From NCBI RefSeq assembly GCF_001686985.1, contig NZ_CP015318.1, forward strand, positions 6,198,001-6,262,000: 64,000 nt of DNA, given 5' to 3'. Each line of letters begins with the position of its first letter. Positions within the stretch are counted from its first letter, which is position 1. The stretch comes from Mesorhizobium amorphae CCNWGS0123 (GTDB lineage: Bacteria > Pseudomonadota > Alphaproteobacteria > Rhizobiales > Rhizobiaceae). Of this stretch, positions 8,418 through 16,864 are shown piece by piece. The notes below the pieces were generated by a model. That model did no database searches and was not told the origin of the DNA. It saw only the letters and a list, made by a program, of their open reading frames with translations. The position numbers were made by a program, and so were the translations under genes.

Positions 8418-9923
8418 GTGAACGCCGCAAACAGCATTCTTCTTTCCCCGGCCGACAATGTCGCGGTCGCCAACGGCCGCATCGAGATCGGCACGGTGCT
8501 GCCGGGCGGCGCCGTTGCCGCCGCGCTGATCGAGCCCGGCCACAAGGTGGCGATCAAGCCGATAGCGGCCGGCGAGGCTGTGGTAAAGTATGCCCAGGCG
8601 ATTGGCCGCGCCACGCAGGACATCGCGGCGGGTGAACATGTCCATTCGCACAATCTGGTCTTCGAGTCTGGCCGCCTGCCCGTGGTGCCGCCGAGCGAGG
8701 CCGAGCACGCCACCGAGGCCGACCGCGCCCGCACTTTCATGGGCTACCGCCGTGCCGACGGCCGCGCCGGGACGCGCAACTTCATCGGCATCGTCGCAAG
8801 CGTCAATTGCTCGGCCACCGTCTGCCACGCCATCGCCGACCAGGCCAACCGCGAGCTGCTGCCGAAATATCCGGGGATCGACGGCTTCGTGCCGATCGTC
8901 CACGGCCAGGGCTGCGGCATGAGCGGCACCGGCGACGGCATGATGGTTCTGCACCGCACGCTGGCCGGCTATGCCCGCCATCCGAATTTCGGCGGCGTGC
9001 TGATGGTGGGCCTGGGCTGCGAGGTCAACCAGCTTACCCTTTACGGCCAGAAGGGCGTCGCGGCCGGCAAACGCCATTTCAACATCCAGGAGGCAGGCGG
9101 CTCGCGCAAATCGGTCGAGAAGGCGATGGGCGTGCTGGCCGAGATCGCCGAGGAGGTCGGTAAGCTGAAGCGTGAGCCGATCCCGGTCAGCGAGATCGTC
9201 GTCGGCCTGCAATGCGGCGGCTCCGACGGCATGTCCGGCATCACCGCCAATCCGGCGCTGGGTGCTGCCGTAGACATCCTCGCCGACGTCGGCGGCATCG
9301 GCATCCTGTCCGAGACGACGGAAATCTATGGCGCCGAGCATCTGCTCGCCTATCGTGCGGCGAGCCCGGAAATCGCCGCCAGGCTCGACGGTTATATCAA
9401 ATGGTGGGAGGATCATGTCGCCAAGCATGGCGCCTCGATCGACAACAACCCTTCGCCCGGCAACAAGCGCGGCGGCCTGACCACCATCCTGGAGAAATCG
9501 CTGGGCGCCGTCGCCAAGGGCGGCCAGACGCCGCTCAACGGTGTCTTCGGTTATGCAGAAAAGGTCACCGGACACGGCCTGGTGTTCATGGATACGCCCG
9601 GCTACGACCCGGTCTCGGCCACCGGCCAGGTGGCGGGCGGCGCCAATGTCATCGTCTTCACCACCGGCCGCGGCTCCTGCTTCGGCTGCCGGCCGACGCC
9701 GTCGATCAAGGTCGCCAGCAACTCGACCATGTATCACACCATGGAAGAGGACATGGACGTCAACTGCGGCGTCATCGCTTCGGGTGAGAAGACCATCGCC
9801 GGCATGGGTCGCGAGATCTTCGAACTGATCGTCGAGACGGCTTCGGGCCGCAAGACCAAGAGCGAGGCGTTCGGCTACGGCGACAACGAGTTCGTGCCCT
9901 GGCATCTCGGAGCGACGCTGTAG
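8418..9923 (+). CDS. UxaA-family sugar-acid dehydratase (altronate dehydratase-like)
   Basis: Expected to dehydrate a sugar acid to a 2-keto-3-deoxy acid. About 501 residues: an N-terminal SAF domain (about 1-85), then the UxaA/GarD C-terminal domain with VGLQCGGSDGMSGITANP, GCEVNQLTLYG and CFGCRPTPSIKVASN, including conserved cysteines. GTG at 8418 was chosen because CAGGAA lies 7 nt upstream; an in-frame ATG at 8373 has no good ribosome site. Neighbours (aldose dehydrogenase-like, sugar ABC transporter, lactonase-like) suggest the substrate is an oxidised 6-deoxy or other aldose. It is not certain that altronate itself is used. Confidence 0.85.
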   Translation: MNAANSILLSPADNVAVANGRIEIGTVLPGGAVAAALIEPGHKVAIKPIAAGEAVVKYAQAIGRATQDIAAGEHVHSHNLVFESGRLPVVPPSEAEHATEADRARTFMGYRRADGRAGTRNFIGIVASVNCSATVCHAIADQANRELLPKYPGIDGFVPIVHGQGCGMSGTGDGMMVLHRTLAGYARHPNFGGVLMVGLGCEVNQLTLYGQKGVAAGKRHFNIQEAGGSRKSVEKAMGVLAEIAEEVGKLKREPIPVSEIVVGLQCGGSDGMSGITANPALGAAVDILADVGGIGILSETTEIYGAEHLLAYRAASPEIAARLDGYIKWWEDHVAKHGASIDNNPSPGNKRGGLTTILEKSLGAVAKGGQTPLNGVFGYAEKVTGHGLVFMDTPGYDPVSATGQVAGGANVIVFTTGRGSCFGCRPTPSIKVASNSTMYHTMEEDMDVNCGVIASGEKTIAGMGREIFELIVETASGRKTKSEAFGYGDNEFVPWHLGATL

Positions 9924-9983
9924 ACCAGCCACGACCAACCAGACATGTTTAACCGGCCAGCGGCCGGAAGGGGAGGCTTTGCA

Positions 9984-10982
9984 ATGAACAAGCGCCGCAT
10001 CGGCACAACTGCGCTCGACGTCACCGAGATAAGCTTCGGCGGCGCGGCGATCGGCGGGCTCTACCGGGCCTGTTCGCGCGATGTGGCGATGGAAACGCTG
10101 CAGACCGCCTGGGACGCCGGCCTGCGCTATTTCGATACCGCGCCCTTCTACGGCTTCGGCCTGTCGGAACGCCGCTTCGGCGACTTCCTGCGCTATAAGC
10201 CGCGCGACTCCTATGTGCTTTCGACCAAGGTCGGCCGGCTGTTCCACCCCGTGCCGCAGGATCAGGTGCCCGATCACTCCTATGTCGATCCGCTGCCCTT
10301 CGCGCTCGACTACGATTATTCCTATGACGGCATCATGCGCTCGGTGGAATTCTCCTATGCCCGGCTCGGCCTAAACAGGATGGACATCCTGTTTGTCCAC
10401 GACATCGGCACCTACACGCACGGCGTCGAGAAGACGAAGCTGCATTTTCGCCAGCTGATGGATGGCGGGCTGAAGGCGCTCGACGAGCTTAAGACATCAG
10501 GCACGATTTCCGCCTATGGCCTCGGTGTCAATGAAGTGCAGATCTGCCTCGACGTGCTCAACCGTGCGCCGCTCGACTGCATCCTGCTCGCCAGCCGCTA
10601 CTCGCTGCTCGACCGCAGCGCCGAAGCCGAATTGCTGCCGCTTTGCCGGCAACGGCAGACCTCGCTGATCATCGGCGGCGTGTTCAACTCGGGCATTCTG
10701 GCAACCGGCCCGGTGCAGGGCGCGCATTTCGACTACCAGCCGGCCGGCAAGGACATTCTCGAACGCGTCGATGCGATGGAGAAGATCGCCGCCGAGGGCG
10801 GCTACCCGCTCGCGGCGGCGGCCTTCCAGTTCCCGTTGCATGAGCCGGTTGTCGCGTCCGTGCTGACCGGCACGGCCAAGCCGGCCAATCTGACGCGCAA
10901 TCTGGAACTGCTCGAAACTCCTGTGCCGCCAGCAGAGTTCGCCAGATACGATCCCTATACGGTGGTGCAGGCGCTAGGCTGA
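9984..10982 (+). CDS. Aldo/keto reductase, L-fucose (aldose) dehydrogenase-like
   Basis: A 332-residue TIM-barrel NAD(P)-dependent oxidoreductase resembling the L-fucose/D-threo-aldose dehydrogenase branch of AKRs, which oxidise an aldose to its lactone. The catalytic set is visible: Asp and Tyr in FDTAPFYGFGLSE, Lys in LSTKVGRLF and His in ILFVHDIG. The start at 9984 has GGAGGC 8 nt upstream and was preferred over an in-frame ATG at 9945. It lies 60 bp after the dehydratase gene, probably in one transcript. Together with the amidohydrolase at 16037 it can form a dehydrogenase-lactonase-dehydratase route. Confidence 0.86.
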   Translation: MNKRRIGTTALDVTEISFGGAAIGGLYRACSRDVAMETLQTAWDAGLRYFDTAPFYGFGLSERRFGDFLRYKPRDSYVLSTKVGRLFHPVPQDQVPDHSYVDPLPFALDYDYSYDGIMRSVEFSYARLGLNRMDILFVHDIGTYTHGVEKTKLHFRQLMDGGLKALDELKTSGTISAYGLGVNEVQICLDVLNRAPLDCILLASRYSLLDRSAEAELLPLCRQRQTSLIIGGVFNSGILATGPVQGAHFDYQPAGKDILERVDAMEKIAAEGGYPLAAAAFQFPLHEPVVASVLTGTAKPANLTRNLELLETPVPPAEFARYDPYTVVQALG

Positions 10983-11313
10983 GGCAACGAGCCTATTGTC
11001 CGGCCAAGGTCCCATGAACGGCTTCACGATCGCGAGAGAATGAATATTCCATCTTGACATAACGATGGAATTAATATTCCATCTCGATCAGAGAGGATCG
11101 GAAGCATCCGAACGTGGCAAAGAGGATCGGCGAAAGGAGGCTTGCCTCCTGTCGAGGCCACTCGGAGACGATACGAAACACCGCTTGCGTCGGCCGGATC
11201 GATGCACTATCAAAAAGCGGCAAATGTTTTTTATTGATAAAGTTCTGTTTGGGCCGCGCCTATCCGAATGGAGCTTCCGTAACCTTCACCGGGCGATCTA
11301 GGGAGGAACCCTC
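10983..11313 (+). promoter_or_regulatory. Control region of the ribose-type transporter operon
   Basis: A 331-bp noncoding stretch with two notable parts. At 11043-11084 AATATTCCATCT occurs twice, 30 bp apart, with an inverted copy GATGGAATT between them, so GATGGAAT-TAAT-ATTCCATC (11064-11083) is an 8-bp-arm dyad; a TTGACA lies at 11054-11059. At 11222-11241 lies AAATGTTTTTTattGATAAA, shared with the UxaA-type promoter, 72 bp before the start codon, with flanking TATCAA/TTGATA half-sites. Both look like operators. GGGAGG precedes the ATG at 11314. Confidence 0.6.
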
Positions 11314-12309
11314 ATGAAATTCGTGACCAGCATTCTCAACCGCCGCTCACTTGTGGCACTCGCGGCCGCCTCGATGCTTGCAGGCGCCATGCACTCGGCG
11401 CCGGCTTCGGCGGCGGACGTGACCATCCCGATCATCGTCAAGGACACAACCTCCTTCTACTGGCAGATCGTGCTGGCCGGCGCCCGCAAGGCCGGCAAGG
11501 ACCTCGGCGTCAATGTGCCGGAACTCGGCGCTCAGGCCGAAACCGACGTCAACGGCCAGATCTCGATCCTCGAGAACGCCGTCGCCGGCAACCCGGCCGC
11601 CGTCGTCATCGCGCCGACTGAAGCCAAGGCGCTCGGCAAGCCGATCGATGAAGCCGCATCCAAGGTCAAGGTCATCGGCATCGACTCCGGCGCCGACTCC
11701 AAGGCCTTCACCTCGTTCCTGACCACCGACAACGTCCAGGGCGGCCGCGTCGCCGCTGACGGTCTCGCCGCGGCCATCGGCGAGGCCAATGGCGGCAAGG
11801 TCGAGGGCAAGGTTGCGCTCATCACCGCGCTTCCCGGCGCCGGCTCGCTCGAGCAGCGCGCACAGGGCTTCAAGGAACAGCTCAAGGCGAAATATCCGGG
11901 CCTCGAACTGATCGCCGACAAATATGCCGACGGCCAGGCCACGACCGGCCTCAACATCGCGACCGACCTGATCACCGCCAACCCTGACCTGAAGGGCATC
12001 TTTGCCTCCAACCTGATCATGGCGCAGGGCGTCGGCCAGGCGATCGCCGAGAACAACCTTGCCGGCAAGGTCGGCCTGATCGGTTTCGACAGCGACGAGA
12101 AGCTGATCAAGTTCCTCAATGACGGCGTCATTTCCGGCCTCGTCGTCCAGGACCCGTACCGGATGGGCTATGACGGCATCAAGACCGCGCTCGCCGCCTC
12201 GAAGAACGAGAAGGTTGAAGCCAATGTCGACACCGGCGCCAACCTGGTCACCAAGGCCAACATGAAAGAGCCGAAGATCGACGCGCTGCTCAATCCGAAG
12301 CTCGACTGA
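11314..12309 (+). CDS. Ribose-type sugar ABC transporter, periplasmic binding protein
   Basis: A 331-residue periplasmic sugar-binding protein of the RbsB/Peripla_BP_4 class, with a signal peptide (ALAAASMLAGAMHSAPASAA). The mature protein begins with the family pattern IPIIVKDTTSFYWQIVLAGARKAG. The second lobe has IGFDSDEKLIKFL and ends VQDPYRMGYDGIKTAL. It is first in a three-gene transporter unit (binding protein, ATPase, permease) and has its own control region. A strong hairpin follows the gene. Its placement after the UxaA/AKR genes suggests it imports their substrate. Confidence 0.93.
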   Translation: MKFVTSILNRRSLVALAAASMLAGAMHSAPASAADVTIPIIVKDTTSFYWQIVLAGARKAGKDLGVNVPELGAQAETDVNGQISILENAVAGNPAAVVIAPTEAKALGKPIDEAASKVKVIGIDSGADSKAFTSFLTTDNVQGGRVAADGLAAAIGEANGGKVEGKVALITALPGAGSLEQRAQGFKEQLKAKYPGLELIADKYADGQATTGLNIATDLITANPDLKGIFASNLIMAQGVGQAIAENNLAGKVGLIGFDSDEKLIKFLNDGVISGLVVQDPYRMGYDGIKTALAASKNEKVEANVDTGANLVTKANMKEPKIDALLNPKLD

Positions 12310-12328
12310 GCATCAGCATAGGCTCATA

Positions 12329-12356
12329 GTTTCCGGGGCCTCGCTGCCCCGGAAAC
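12329..12356 (+). terminator. Hairpin after the binding-protein gene
   Basis: Perfect 10-bp arms GTTTCCGGGG / CCCCGGAAAC with an 8-nt loop and no T-run. Hairpins here usually protect the upstream mRNA or attenuate readthrough, giving more binding protein than ATPase and permease. Confidence 0.7.
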
Positions 12357-12433
12357 ACACTGCATGGCCTGGAAATCGGCCGGCGAGACCTACTCTACGT
12401 GCCCAATCGCAGGACCAATCTGGGAGGATTGTC

Positions 12434-13987
12434 ATGACGTCCACGGCGCAGGAACTGCACCCGGCCCCGACTCTAGAGCCCGGCAGGACGATCCTCGAAC
12501 TCAAGGGGCTGGAGAAGCGATACCCCGGCACCCACGCGCTGAAGCCGGTGAACCTCGCCTTCAAGTCCGGCGAGATTCACGCCATCGTCGGTGAGAACGG
12601 CGCCGGCAAGTCCACTTTGATCAAGCTTCTGACCGGCGTCATGCCGCGCACCTCCGGCGACGTCATCTGGGAGGGCAAGCCCGAAGCGCTAGCGACCCCG
12701 CACGAGGCGATGGCGCTCGGCATCAATGCCGTCCACCAGGAGGTCGTGCTCTGCCGCCACCTGACGGTCGCCGCCAACATGTTCCTCGGCGAGGAGAACT
12801 CGCGCTATGGCATCCTGCAGCAGCGCGCCATGGTCAAGGATGCGCAGAAGATCATCGACGATCTCGGCTTCGACCTGCCGGCGCATGTCGTGCTCGGCGA
12901 CCTCACCATCGGCCAGCAGCAGCTGATCGCCGCCGCCCGCGCGACCGTGCGCGGCACCAAATTCCTCATCTTCGACGAGCCGACCGCCTATCTCACCCGC
13001 AAGGAGGCCGACCAGCTGTTCAAGCTGATCCGCCGGCTGAAGGGCGAAGGCGTCACCATCATCTACATCAGCCATCGCATGGAAGAGGTGTTCGAGCTCG
13101 CCGACCGCGTCTCGGTGCTGCGCGACGGCACGCTGGTCGGCACCAGGAACATTGCCGAGACCAACGACGCCGAGCTGGTCAAGATGATGATCAACCGCTC
13201 GATCGAGCAGGTTTACCACAAGGAGCATTTTACGCCGGGCGCGATGATCGTCGAAGCCAAGAACCTGTCCGGCAAGGGCTTCGAGAACGTTTCGCTCTCG
13301 GTGCGCGCCGGCGAGATCGTCGGCCTTTATGGCCTGATCGGCGCCGGTCGCAGCGAGTTCGTCACCACGCTTTACGGCCGCCACCGCAAATCGGCCGGCC
13401 AGATCCTGTGGGAAGGCAAGCCGGTCCAGGTCAATTCCGAGCACGACGCGATCAGGCTTGGCATGGCGCTGGCCCCGGAAAGCCGCCGCGACCAGGGCCT
13501 GTGCCTCAATCTGCCGGTCGGCCTCAATCTCAATTTGCCGATCTACAAGCGCATCTCCAGCAACATGCTGATCTCGGGCGCAAAGGAGAAGGCCGAGGCC
13601 GATCGCCAGATCGCCGGCCTCAGGATCAAGACGCCGACGCGCAGCGCGCTCGCCTCCAGCCTGTCCGGCGGCAACCAGCAGAAGATCGTCATCGGCAAAT
13701 GGCTGGCGCACGGCGCCAAGCTGTTCATCTTCGACGAGCCGACGGTCGGCGTCGATGTCGGCACCAAGGCCGAGATCTACCGCCTGTTCGGTGCGCTGCT
13801 GTCCAAGGGCGCCGGCATCATCCTGATCTCGTCCTATTTGCCGGAGGTCTATGAGCTGGCCGACACGCTGCACGTGTTCCGGCGCGGCAAGCTGGTGGCC
13901 ACGCACGGGTTCCGTACCGCCAATCACGAGGACATTCTCACGCAGGCGCTCGCCGAGAAACAAGAAAAACTGGGAGGACAGAAATGA
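12434..13987 (+). CDS. Ribose-type sugar ABC transporter, duplicated ATPase
   Basis: A 517-residue ATPase with two nucleotide-binding domains in tandem, as in RbsA/MglA. Domain 1 has Walker A GENGAGKST (about residue 54), signature TIGQQQL and Walker B FLIFDEPTA. Domain 2 has the usual degenerate Walker A (LIGAGRSEF), signature LSGGNQQK and Walker B LFIFDEPTVGVD. It has a GGAGG ribosome site at the start and overlaps the permease gene by 4 bp (ATGA). It energises sugar import at the inner membrane. Confidence 0.95.
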   Translation: MTSTAQELHPAPTLEPGRTILELKGLEKRYPGTHALKPVNLAFKSGEIHAIVGENGAGKSTLIKLLTGVMPRTSGDVIWEGKPEALATPHEAMALGINAVHQEVVLCRHLTVAANMFLGEENSRYGILQQRAMVKDAQKIIDDLGFDLPAHVVLGDLTIGQQQLIAAARATVRGTKFLIFDEPTAYLTRKEADQLFKLIRRLKGEGVTIIYISHRMEEVFELADRVSVLRDGTLVGTRNIAETNDAELVKMMINRSIEQVYHKEHFTPGAMIVEAKNLSGKGFENVSLSVRAGEIVGLYGLIGAGRSEFVTTLYGRHRKSAGQILWEGKPVQVNSEHDAIRLGMALAPESRRDQGLCLNLPVGLNLNLPIYKRISSNMLISGAKEKAEADRQIAGLRIKTPTRSALASSLSGGNQQKIVIGKWLAHGAKLFIFDEPTVGVDVGTKAEIYRLFGALLSKGAGIILISSYLPEVYELADTLHVFRRGKLVATHGFRTANHEDILTQALAEKQEKLGGQK

Positions 13988-14949
13988 GCACCGAGGCCAT
14001 TGCCGCCGAAAAACCGAAGCGCAACTACAACGCCTTGTTCGGGCTGACGCTGCTGGCGCTGCTGGTTCTGTTGTGGGTCATCCTGTCGGTGGCGACGCAA
14101 AGCTTCGCCTCGGGCAACAACATTTCGAACCTGCTCCGCCAGGGCTCGATGATCGCCATCCTGGCGGTCGGCCAGACCTTCGTCATCATCACCGGCGGCA
14201 TCGACCTCTCCGTCGGCGCGGTCGTCGGCTTCGCCACCGTCATCGCCGCCATGCTGATCAATGCCGGTGTGCCGGTCTTCCTCGCCATCCTGATCACGCT
14301 TCTGGTCGGCGTTGCCATCGGCCTGTTCCACGGCTTCGGCATCGTCAAGATGGGCCTGCCGCCCTTCATCATCACATTGGCGACGCTAACCTCGCTGCGC
14401 GGCATCGGCCTGCTGATGACCAACGGCAACTCGATCTCGATCAACAACGATGCCTTCCAGGAGTTCTCGCGCAGCTCCTTTGTCGGCGTCCCCAATCTGT
14501 TCTGGATGGTGATCCTGGTCGGCATTCCCGCCTACATCTTCCTGCATCACAGCCGCTGGGGCCGCTATCTGTTCTCGGTCGGCTCCAATGCCGAGGCCTC
14601 GCGCCTGTCGGGCGTCAATGTCCAGCGCACCATCTACATGGCCTACACGCTGTCCGGCCTGTGCGCCGCCTTCGTCGGCGTGCTGCTGGCCTCGCGCATC
14701 GGCATCGGCAACCCGACCCAGGCCGAGGGCTGGGAACTGCAGGCGATCGCCTCCTCGGTGATCGGCGGCACCTCGTTGTTCGGCGCCGTCGGCTCCGTGC
14801 ACGGACCGCTGCTCGGCGCCTTCATCCTCGCCACCATCAACAACGGCGCCAATCTCTTGAACGTCAACGCCTTCTGGCAGCGCATCATCACCGGCGTGCT
14901 GATCATCGTCATCGTCTATTTCGACGGCCTGCGCCGCCGCGGCAAGTAA
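13984..14949 (+). CDS. Ribose-type sugar ABC transporter, permease
   Basis: A 321-residue inner-membrane permease of the RbsC/BPD_transp_2 class with about nine hydrophobic segments. The family motif ITGGIDLSVGAVVG near residue 70 and the loop GSNAEASRLSGVNV are present. It is translationally coupled to the ATPase gene by a 4-bp overlap. A GC-rich hairpin follows, so the dehydrogenase downstream may be made at a lower level from the same transcript. Confidence 0.94.
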   Translation: MSTEAIAAEKPKRNYNALFGLTLLALLVLLWVILSVATQSFASGNNISNLLRQGSMIAILAVGQTFVIITGGIDLSVGAVVGFATVIAAMLINAGVPVFLAILITLLVGVAIGLFHGFGIVKMGLPPFIITLATLTSLRGIGLLMTNGNSISINNDAFQEFSRSSFVGVPNLFWMVILVGIPAYIFLHHSRWGRYLFSVGSNAEASRLSGVNVQRTIYMAYTLSGLCAAFVGVLLASRIGIGNPTQAEGWELQAIASSVIGGTSLFGAVGSVHGPLLGAFILATINNGANLLNVNAFWQRIITGVLIIVIVYFDGLRRRGK

Positions 14950-14963
14950 ATTCCTCCCAGGAG

Positions 14964-14994
14964 CCGCCGGCCCCGCGAAAGCGAGGGCCGGCGG
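14964..14994 (+). terminator. GC-rich hairpin between permease and dehydrogenase genes
   Basis: CCGCCGGCCC (14964-14973) pairs perfectly with GGGCCGGCGG (14985-14994) around a CGCGAAAGCGA loop. There is no T-run, so it is a likely attenuator or mRNA-stabilising stem rather than a full stop. Confidence 0.6.
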
Positions 14995-15015
14995 TATCGT
15001 GAATTGGATTGAAGC

Positions 15016-16032
15016 ATGAAAGCAGTCGTTTGCCGCTCGCCCGGTGATCTTGTCCTGGAGGTCCGCCCGGCGCCCGGCGCGCCGCCGCCGGGATGGGCAT
15101 TGGTGGCCGTCAGCCATGTCGGCATCTGCGGCACCGACTATCATATCTTCGAAGGCAAGCACCCGTTCCTCGCCTACCCGCGCATCATGGGCCACGAGGT
15201 CTCTGGCACGGTCGTCGACAAGGGCGACGGCGTCACGCTCAACGTTGGCGAAGCCGTCATCATCAATCCCTATCTCGCCTGCGGCAAATGCATCGCCTGC
15301 CGGCACGGCAAGCCGAATTGCTGCGTCAAGATCGAAGTGCTCGGTGTCCATCGCGACGGCGCCATGTGCGAACAGATCCTGGTACCGGCGCAAAACCTCT
15401 ATCCGGCAAACGGCCTGTCGCTGGCCGATGCCGCCGCCATCGAATTCCTGGCTATCGGCGCGCACGCCGTACGTCGCGCGCGCGCTGATCCAGGCGCCCG
15501 CACGCTGGTCATCGGCGCCGGGCCGATCGGGCTCGGCACGGCGCTGTTTGCCCGCATCGCCGGGCTCGATGTGAGCCTGCTCGATATGAGCAGCGAGAGG
15601 CTTGGCTTCGCCGAGAGCGAGCTCGGCTTCGCGACGCTCGACGGCTCCCGCGCCACTGCGGCCGATCTGGTTCGCGGCGCGACCGGCGGCGAGGGTTTCG
15701 ACGTTGTCTTCGACGCCACCGGCAACACGCAGTCGGTGCAGTCGGCCTTCGCCCATGTCGCGCATGGCGGAACCCTGGTCCTGGTCAGTGTCGTCAAGGA
15801 CGACATCGTCTTTTCCGATCCGGAGTTCCACAAGCGCGAGATGACGCTGATCGGCAGCCGCAACGCGCTTGGCGCCGATTTCGACCATGTCGCCGCCTCG
15901 ATTCGCAACGGCGCGGTGCCGCTGGCAAAACTCGTCACCCATCGCACGACCCTTGCCGCTACCCCTCTTGACCTCGCTCGTTGGGCGCATGAGAAATCCG
16001 GGCTGATCAAGGCCGTCATCGAGGTCGGATGA
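15016..16032 (+). CDS. Zinc-dependent medium-chain dehydrogenase
   Basis: A 338-residue NAD(P)-dependent alcohol/polyol dehydrogenase. Catalytic zinc ligands lie in GICGTDYH and MGHEVSG. The structural-zinc loop CGKCIACRHGKPNCC is intact. The nucleotide fold has VIGAGPIGLGTALFA. It resembles the sorbitol/galactonate/threonine dehydrogenase branch (E. coli YjjN/LgoD-like). In this operon it could oxidise a sugar acid or a 2-keto-3-deoxy acid. It ends 4 nt before the amidohydrolase start, so the two are probably coupled. Confidence 0.88.
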   Translation: MKAVVCRSPGDLVLEVRPAPGAPPPGWALVAVSHVGICGTDYHIFEGKHPFLAYPRIMGHEVSGTVVDKGDGVTLNVGEAVIINPYLACGKCIACRHGKPNCCVKIEVLGVHRDGAMCEQILVPAQNLYPANGLSLADAAAIEFLAIGAHAVRRARADPGARTLVIGAGPIGLGTALFARIAGLDVSLLDMSSERLGFAESELGFATLDGSRATAADLVRGATGGEGFDVVFDATGNTQSVQSAFAHVAHGGTLVLVSVVKDDIVFSDPEFHKREMTLIGSRNALGADFDHVAASIRNGAVPLAKLVTHRTTLAATPLDLARWAHEKSGLIKAVIEVG

Positions 16033-16036
16033 GCAG

Positions 16037-16864
16037 ATGCGGATAGATGCGCACCAGCATTACTGGCAGATCGCCCGCGGCGACTATTTCTGGATGGGGC
16101 CGAATGTCGCGCCGATCGTTCGCGATGTCTTTCCGGCCGATCTGAAGCCGCATCTCAGCGCCGCCGGCATCGAACGCACCGTCGTGGTGCAAGCAGCGGC
16201 AACGGTCGCCGAGACCGAATTCATGCTCGACCTTGCCGAGACCGAGCCGAGCATCGCCGCGGTGGTCGGCTGGGTCGATCTCGGCGCCGACGACGTCGAG
16301 GCGACGTTGCGGCGGCTGGCGACACGGCCAAAATTCCGCGGCATCCGGCCGATGCTGCAGGACATCGAGGACACGTTCGACATTTTGAAGCCGAAGCACC
16401 TCGCGGCGCTCAGGCTCCTGCCCGAACTGAACTTGCGCTTCGACGCATTGGCGCAGCCGCGTCACCTGCCGGTGGTCGCGGCGCTCGCCGACCATATCCC
16501 GGAGCTTGCCATCGTCGTCGACCACGCCGCCAAGCCGTTCATCGCCAAGGGTATTGTCGAGCCTTGGGCTAGCGACATGGCGGCGCTCGCCAAGAGACCT
16601 TCGGTGCTGTGCAAGTTTTCCGGTCTGGTCACCGAAGCCGGGGCGAACTGGTCGATCGCCGGCCTGAAACCCTATGCCGACCACCTTCTCGCCTGCTTCG
16701 GCCCGGAGCGGCTGATGTTCGGCAGCGACTGGCCGGTGTGCGAACTGGCCGCCACCTACGAGAACTGGCTGGCTGCCGCGAAGGAGCTTCTGGCTGGCCT
16801 GTCGCCGGCCGAGCAGGATGCCGTCTTCGGCGGCAATGCCGCGCGTTTCTATGGCATTGCCTGA
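16037..16864 (+). CDS. Amidohydrolase-2 family, L-fuconolactonase-like
   Basis: A 275-residue TIM-barrel metallohydrolase. It starts with the metal motif MRIDAHQHYW, has IVVDHAAKPF in the middle, and the catalytic Asp in FGSDWPVCE near the C-terminus. This pattern matches the sugar-lactonase branch (L-fuconolactonase, L-rhamnono-lactonase). With the aldo/keto reductase and UxaA-type dehydratase it supplies the lactone-opening step. Its 3' end overlaps that of the convergent phnF-like gene by 16 bp. Confidence 0.86.
   Translation: MRIDAHQHYWQIARGDYFWMGPNVAPIVRDVFPADLKPHLSAAGIERTVVVQAAATVAETEFMLDLAETEPSIAAVVGWVDLGADDVEATLRRLATRPKFRGIRPMLQDIEDTFDILKPKHLAALRLLPELNLRFDALAQPRHLPVVAALADHIPELAIVVDHAAKPFIAKGIVEPWASDMAALAKRPSVLCKFSGLVTEAGANWSIAGLKPYADHLLACFGPERLMFGSDWPVCELAATYENWLAAAKELLAGLSPAEQDAVFGGNAARFYGIA

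Noticed and set aside
8376..10277. A 633-codon reverse open frame opposite the dehydratase and aldo/keto reductase genes
   Set aside because: It runs across two clear forward genes and an intergenic gap and its translation is a His/Asp/Arg-rich antisense artefact.
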